Shown here in pieces: positions 59,636 through 64,000 of a stretch of DNA of 64,000 nt. The translations under genes were made by a program, and so were the position numbers. Where the stretch lies: NCBI RefSeq assembly GCF_008000995.1, contig NZ_CP042828.1:1178001-1242000 (forward strand). Direction: 5' to 3'. The first letter of the stretch is position 1, and each line of letters opens with the position of its first letter. This stretch comes from Ruania zhangjianzhongii. Lineage in GTDB: Bacteria; Actinomycetota; Actinomycetes; Actinomycetales; Beutenbergiaceae. Under the pieces are notes generated by a model. It made no database searches, was not told the origin of the DNA, and saw only the letters and a list, made by a program, of their open reading frames with translations.

Positions 59636-60724
59636 TCAAGGGCCGGTGGTGATCGAGTCGTCGGTGGTCCCGGCTGCGCGGCGCTCGGCGAGCCGGCGCT
59701 TCTGCGGTTCCACGGTGTACTTGGGGTCCTCGGCCGAGCGCAGCCCCGCCTCGAAGAACCCGAGCCGGGTGAGCGCGGAGGACGCCAGCAGGGCCACCCC
59801 GGAGATCACTCCAGCCGCCCGCCACCGCCCGGCGAGCAGGGTGCCCAGCCCACCGGCAGCCGCCAGCGCCTTGCTCACCTGCAGCATCGTGCCTGCCCGG
59901 CCCTGGTGCAGCGTCTCCGCGACGGTCTCGTCCATCCGCCGCTCCATTACCTCCGACGCCGCCAGCTCGCTCGCTACGCCGACGACGGCGAGCACCCGCG
60001 CCGGCCCCGCCTGCGCGCTCGAGGTGGTGATCATCGCCAACCCGCCCGCTGCCAGGCTCGCCGAGCCGACGAACACGAACGGCAGCTCCTCCCGGGCCTC
60101 GTTCCAGGTGGGCACCGCCGTGTCGGAGAGCAGCACCGCGGTGTAGGCCGCGAGCGGGGGAGCGAGCAGCCCGGCGCCGAGCCCGCCCGCTGTTCCTGCC
60201 CCGCGGAGCAGAGGGCGCAGCCGGCCCAGCGGGAGGCGCCCACCGGTGGTGCGGTCCACCTCGTCGGCAGCGGCGAGGCCGGCGCAGCCGCTGAACCCGG
60301 CGAGGATCCACGAACCCACGCTCATCGGTGAGGTGAGCTTGAGAGTCCGCAGCATGTTCAGGAACCGTTCCGGCCGGCCTAGATCGCGCACCAGCGCCAC
60401 GGCACCCAGTCCGGCGGCACCGATCGCGGCGAACCGGCTGCTGCGGCGCAGCTGGTCCTGCCCGGTGAGCTCGGCCCCGGCAGCGAGCAGCGCAGAACCG
60501 CCGGCGAGCCCGCCGAGGAACAGGTAGGCGGCCACATCCGTCTCCCACGGCGGTGCCTTGACCACCGGGCGGCCGTAGTAGGAGCCGAACTCGGCGTCCG
60601 GCACCACCGGCATCTCTCGGGAACCGTCCCCGCCACGCGGCCCTCCAGCACGACGGCGGCGCTTGCCTTTTCGCCGCCGGTCCGGCTCGGGTGGGCGGTA
60701 GCTGTCGTAGGAGGAGGTGCTCAC
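59636..60724 (-). CDS. NrfD/PsrC-type membrane subunit of formate dehydrogenase
   Basis: A 362-residue integral membrane protein with about eight to nine helices, after a Lys/Arg-rich N-tail (10-35, DRRRKGKRRRRAGG). Helices include YLFLGGLAGGSALLAAGAEL, typical of NrfD. NrfD-like subunits pass electrons to quinone without haem. The start overlaps the Fe-S subunit stop codon (ATGA). With FdhA and FdhB it makes a membrane-bound, quinone-reducing formate dehydrogenase. The gamma-type cytochrome b subunit is absent, so this is an alternative architecture to E. coli FdnI. Confidence 0.88.
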   Translation of the reverse strand: MSTSSYDSYRPPEPDRRRKGKRRRRAGGPRGGDGSREMPVVPDAEFGSYYGRPVVKAPPWETDVAAYLFLGGLAGGSALLAAGAELTGQDQLRRSSRFAAIGAAGLGAVALVRDLGRPERFLNMLRTLKLTSPMSVGSWILAGFSGCAGLAAADEVDRTTGGRLPLGRLRPLLRGAGTAGGLGAGLLAPPLAAYTAVLLSDTAVPTWNEAREELPFVFVGSASLAAGGLAMITTSSAQAGPARVLAVVGVASELAASEVMERRMDETVAETLHQGRAGTMLQVSKALAAAGGLGTLLAGRWRAAGVISGVALLASSALTRLGFFEAGLRSAEDPKYTVEPQKRRLAERRAAGTTDDSITTGP

Positions 60725-61821
60725 CGGCGCCTCCCGGCGAAGGCCACCGCCGCGGCGGCGAGCATCCCGGCGGCGGCCAGCCCCGCGCGGGCGAACATCT
60801 GCGGCAGGTCCGCTGTCGGCACCCGCGGGTCCGGCGGGAGACCGTAGGTTTCCGGCTCGTCCAGCAGCAGGAACACCGAGCCGGTGCCACCCACGCCGTC
60901 GAGCTCGTTCGCGCCGTACAGCCGCGCCTCGGTCATCCCCTGCTCGTGCAGCTGGGCGACCCGTTCCCGGGCGGTGGCGACCATGTCCTCGTGGTCACCG
61001 AACTTGATCGACTCGGTCGGGCAGGTCTGCGCGCAGGCGGGCGTCTGGCCGTCGGTGAGCCGGTCGTAGCAGAGCGTGCACTTCTGCGCGATGCCGGTCT
61101 CGCGCAGGCTCTCCTGCTGCGGGCGCTGCTCACCGGGGCCGGCGGTGCCGTCTGAGCGGCGCTCGATCACCCCGAACGGGCAGGCGGCCACGCAGGTGCC
61201 GCAGCCGTTGCAGACATCGTCCTGGACCACCACGGTGCCGAACTCGGTGCGGAACAGCGCCCCGGTCGGGCACACGTCCAAGCAGCCGGCGTGGGTGCAG
61301 TGCTTGCACACATCCGAGGACATCAGCCAACGGAACTCCGGGGTGTCCGGGGGAGCGGTGTCGGTGGGGCTGTCCCCGGGCACGCCGGAGGAGACCGGCG
61401 GGCCGAGTGTGGCGGCGTCGTGCAGGTCGCGGCCGCCCGCGTTGCCTGGGCTGCCTGGACTGCCCGGGCTGCCCGGGCTTCCTGGGCTGCCGACGCGCGC
61501 CGCCGGCGGACCCACACTCGGCATGCCCAAGTCCACCAGCGCCTGCCCACTGCGCCGTGCCGCGCTGATCCGGTCGGCGTCCTGCTCCACGAACGCCACA
61601 TGCCGCCAGGTGTTCGCTCCCAGCCCGCCGGTGTTGTCGTAGGAGGAGCCGAGCAGCTGCGGATCCGGATCGCTCGGGACGTGGTTCCACTCCTTGCAGG
61701 CCACCTCACACGCCTTGCAGCCGATGCAGATCGAGGTGTCGGTGAAGAAACCTTTGCGCGTACTGGTCTGCGGCCATCGGGCATCCGTCGCCGGGTCGCT
61801 GGGTCCGAACAGCTGGCCCAT
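60721..61821 (-). CDS. Formate dehydrogenase Fe-S (beta) subunit with collagen-like insert
   Basis: A 366-residue ferredoxin-like subunit carrying four 4Fe-4S clusters: CIGCKACEVAC (32-42), CKHCTHAGCLDVC, CNGCGTCVAAC and CTLCYDRL...CAQTCPTE. It transfers electrons from the molybdenum subunit to NrfD. An insert of about 75 residues (85-162) between the first and second motifs is Gly/Ser/Pro-rich with a GSPGSPGSPGSPGSPG run (111-126), a collagen-like pattern not usual in FdnH. The C-terminus has a single helix (about 340-360). Confidence 0.92.
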   Translation of the reverse strand: MGQLFGPSDPATDARWPQTSTRKGFFTDTSICIGCKACEVACKEWNHVPSDPDPQLLGSSYDNTGGLGANTWRHVAFVEQDADRISAARRSGQALVDLGMPSVGPPAARVGSPGSPGSPGSPGSPGNAGGRDLHDAATLGPPVSSGVPGDSPTDTAPPDTPEFRWLMSSDVCKHCTHAGCLDVCPTGALFRTEFGTVVVQDDVCNGCGTCVAACPFGVIERRSDGTAGPGEQRPQQESLRETGIAQKCTLCYDRLTDGQTPACAQTCPTESIKFGDHEDMVATARERVAQLHEQGMTEARLYGANELDGVGGTGSVFLLLDEPETYGLPPDPRVPTADLPQMFARAGLAAAGMLAAAAVAFAGRRR

Positions 61822-61855
61822 CAGCTCCTCCTCTCCTCGTCGGTGTTCACGGCTG

Positions 61856-64000
61856 TCAGCCTTCCTTGGTCGGGTCGTCCTCGGACGGCGGTGGTTCGAT
61901 CGTCTCCTGCTTCGGGGCGGTCAGGTGCGCGTTGCCAGTCTCCTCGGTGATCCCGGCGTGCCGTTGGTAGCGGGCCACCAGGTCGAGCAGCGCCGGCCCG
62001 CGAGGCCGGCGGCCCGGGCGAATATCGCAGGACCCGGCCTTGGACTCCTGGATCAGCACGTTCGGGTCCAGGGTCACGCCGAGCAGATCGTTGGCGGCGT
62101 CCCCGGTGACGCCGGCATCGGACCCCACCCCCCAGTGGTAGGGCAGCCCGATCTGGTGCACGGTGCGCTCGCCCAGGTTCAGCGGCCGCACCCGCTCTGT
62201 CACCAGCACTCGCGCCTCGATCGCAGCACGGGCGGAGACGATCGTCGCCCAGCCGTAGTTGCTCAGGCCCCGTTCGGCGGCCAGCTCCGGGGACACCTCG
62301 CAGAACATCTCCGGCTGCAACTCGGACAGGTACGGCAACCACCGGCTCATCCCGCCGGCGGTGTGGTGCTCGGTGAGCCGGTAGGTGGTGAACACGTACG
62401 GGTACATCTCGCTGCCGTCGGTGCCGGCGCTCGGCGCGGACAAGTTGTCCGGGTGGGGGTAGACCAGGCGCGCCGGGCTGGCCTGCTGTGGGTAGAGCGG
62501 GTTGGCCACCGGGGACTCCTGCGGTTCGTAGTGCGTGGGCAACGGCCCGTCCACCAGTCCGCGCGGAACGTACAGCCAGCCCTTCCCGTCGGCCTGCATC
62601 ACGAACGGGTCGTCCCCGGCCAGCGCATCGGGTCCGCCGGCCTCCGGGCCGGGCCGGGCATCAGGAGCCCGGTCCGCCACGAAGTCCGGCACGTCCAGAC
62701 CGGTCCAGGTGCCGTTCTCGGCATCCCACCAGACGTGCTTCTTCCGCTCGCTCCACGGCTTGCCCTGCGGATCGGCCGAGGCGCGGTTGTACAGGATCCG
62801 CCGGTTCGCCGGCCAGGCCCAGCCCCATTCCAGCGCGGTCTGGTCCTGCTCGGAGCCCGGTTTGCGGCGGGCCGCCTGGTTCACCCCGGCGGCATAGACG
62901 CCGGTGTAGATCCAGCAGCCGGCAGCCGTGGTGCCGTCCGGGCGGAGCTCGGTGTAGGAGGACAGCGGCTGCCCGGCGTCGTCGCCGGTGACGAAGGACC
63001 CGTTGATCTCGGCGAGCACCGACTCCGGATCCGGTTCACCGTCCTCCAGTTCCGGGTAGTCCCAGGTCAGGTCGAGCAGCGGGCGGTCTCGTTCGTCGGT
63101 GGAGCCAGCCAGCCGGGCGCGGATCCGTTTGCCCAGCTCGAAGAAGAACTGCAGTTCGCTCATCGCCTCACCGGGCGGAGCCACCGCCTGGTGTCGCCAC
63201 TGCAGCAGCCGCTGGGTCTGGGTGAAGGATCCGGCCTTCTCCACGTGCCCGGCCGCGGGCAGGAAGAACACCTCGGTCTCGATGTCCTCAGTCCGCAGTT
63301 CCCCGGTCGCGATCTCCGGCCCGTCCTTCCAGAACGTGGCGGACTCGATCATCTGCAGGTCGCGGACCACCAGCCACTTCAGGTGCGCCATGCCCATCCG
63401 CTGCATCCGCCCGTTGGCCGAGCCGACCGCCGGGTTCTGCCCGAGCAGGAAGTAGCCCTCCACCTCGTCCTCAAGCATGGACAGCACGGTCTGGTAGGTG
63501 CCGTGCGGGCCGGTGAGCTTGGGCAGGTAGTCGAACGCCCAGTCGTTGTCCGCGGTGGCCGCATCACCCCACCACGACTTCAGCAGGCTGATCGTGTACG
63601 CGTCCGCGTTCGCCCAGAAGCCCTTCTGCTGCTTGGACGCGATCGACGCCAGGTAGGTCTGCAGGTCCTCGTGCTGATCGACGGTCGGCATCGGCAGGTA
63701 GCCGGGGAGCAGGTTGAACAGGGTGGGGATGTCGGTGGACCCCTGGATGCTCGCGTGCCCGCGCAGCGCCATGATCCCGCCACCCGGGCGACCCACGTTG
63801 CCCAGCAGCAGCTGCAGGATCGCGGCGGCGCGGATGAACTGGGCACCGAGGGTGTGCTGGGTCCAGCCGACGGCGTAGACGAACGCGGTGGTCCGCTCTC
63901 GCCCGGAGTTCTCGGTCACCGCCCGGGCCAGGTACTCGAAGTCCTCGGCGGAGATGCCGCAGGTCTGCTGCACCATCTCCGGGGTATACCGGGAGTAGTG
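61856..64000 (-). CDS. Formate dehydrogenase molybdenum (alpha) subunit, partial
   Basis: The 3' part (714 codons) of a molybdopterin oxidoreductase; the frame is open to the window edge, so the first MVQQTCGI is internal. It shows QFIRAAAILQLLLGNVGRPGGGIMALRGHA and the C-terminal molybdopterin-binding EVFFLPAAGHVEK and TVHQIGLPYHWGVG. Formate dehydrogenases of this type carry selenocysteine near residue 190, upstream of the window. The neighbouring selABCD and fdhD favour a Sec enzyme (inference). It is followed by beta and NrfD genes. Confidence 0.92.
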   Translation of the reverse strand, partial: HYSRYTPEMVQQTCGISAEDFEYLARAVTENSGRERTTAFVYAVGWTQHTLGAQFIRAAAILQLLLGNVGRPGGGIMALRGHASIQGSTDIPTLFNLLPGYLPMPTVDQHEDLQTYLASIASKQQKGFWANADAYTISLLKSWWGDAATADNDWAFDYLPKLTGPHGTYQTVLSMLEDEVEGYFLLGQNPAVGSANGRMQRMGMAHLKWLVVRDLQMIESATFWKDGPEIATGELRTEDIETEVFFLPAAGHVEKAGSFTQTQRLLQWRHQAVAPPGEAMSELQFFFELGKRIRARLAGSTDERDRPLLDLTWDYPELEDGEPDPESVLAEINGSFVTGDDAGQPLSSYTELRPDGTTAAGCWIYTGVYAAGVNQAARRKPGSEQDQTALEWGWAWPANRRILYNRASADPQGKPWSERKKHVWWDAENGTWTGLDVPDFVADRAPDARPGPEAGGPDALAGDDPFVMQADGKGWLYVPRGLVDGPLPTHYEPQESPVANPLYPQQASPARLVYPHPDNLSAPSAGTDGSEMYPYVFTTYRLTEHHTAGGMSRWLPYLSELQPEMFCEVSPELAAERGLSNYGWATIVSARAAIEARVLVTERVRPLNLGERTVHQIGLPYHWGVGSDAGVTGDAANDLLGVTLDPNVLIQESKAGSCDIRPGRRPRGPALLDLVARYQRHAGITEETGNAHLTAPKQETIEPPPSEDDPTKEG

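Noticed and set aside
1-64000. CRISPR array or ribosomal RNA genes
   Set aside because: No regularly spaced repeat series with unique spacers and no rRNA-like stretch was seen; the only RNA genes found are the two tRNAs.

Overview
This is a GC-rich window from a high-GC Gram-positive actinobacterium. Evidence includes GTG starts, Arg/Ala-rich antisense reading frames, a gene order resembling the Mycobacterium tuberculosis mscL to Rv0996 region, many TetR/MarR/IclR regulators and an F420-type oxidoreductase. The gene mix suggests a free-living Micrococcales-type organism; that placement is an inference.

Layout. 0-6.7 kb: a secreted multidomain glycoside hydrolase, a membrane acyltransferase and a LuxR-type two-component pair. 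7-11.8 kb: a very large helicase-like gene with a one-base frameshift and eroded catalytic motifs, followed by a small ORF. 11.9-21.1 kb: a core block of mscL, a SAF-domain protein, an FmdB-type zinc ribbon (Rv0991c-like), a penicillin-acylase-family hydrolase, 5-formyl-THF cyclo-ligase, galU, moeA/glp, rimJ and a GlpR-like membrane protein, then tRNA-Ala(CGC). 21.3-25.3 kb: an accessory patch at the tRNA with a duplicated tRNA 3' end, a transposase remnant, a FrnE/DsbA-MFS operon with divergent XRE-cupin regulator, and a MerR remnant.

25.3-36.8 kb looks like a nitrogen-scavenging region. The first part is an amide module (formamidase, AmiS channel, FmdB zinc ribbon, AmiC-like sensor, MarR) with two matching operator-like sites. 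The second is a peptide module (AroM, S33 and M29-type peptidases, OPT transporter, IclR, DUF1177, PepE) with an identifiable promoter and an internal terminator. 36.8-46.2 kb holds small catabolic or detoxification genes, several paired with divergent TetR or LysR regulators and recognisable palindromes. 46.3-54.9 kb: a cell-surface beta-helix protein, a ChbG-type deacetylase, fdhD, a MntA-HepT toxin-antitoxin pair, a second drug exporter with a leader ORF, and an LLM oxidoreductase.

54.9-64 kb is a selenocysteine/formate dehydrogenase locus: selB, selA and selC (tRNA-Sec) on one strand, selD divergent, then an NrfD-type membrane subunit, an Fe-S subunit and the 3' part of the molybdo-enzyme subunit of formate dehydrogenase, which runs off the right edge. 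With fdhD and moeA this supplies the cofactors for formate oxidation; formate could come in part from the formamidase encoded near 26 kb.

Several dispersed intergenic repeats were found: a 36-bp element in three copies at 51.5, 52.3 and 53.9 kb, two of which supply the stop codon of the neighbouring gene, and a longer palindrome-bearing family at 4.3, 16.4 and 20.0 kb.
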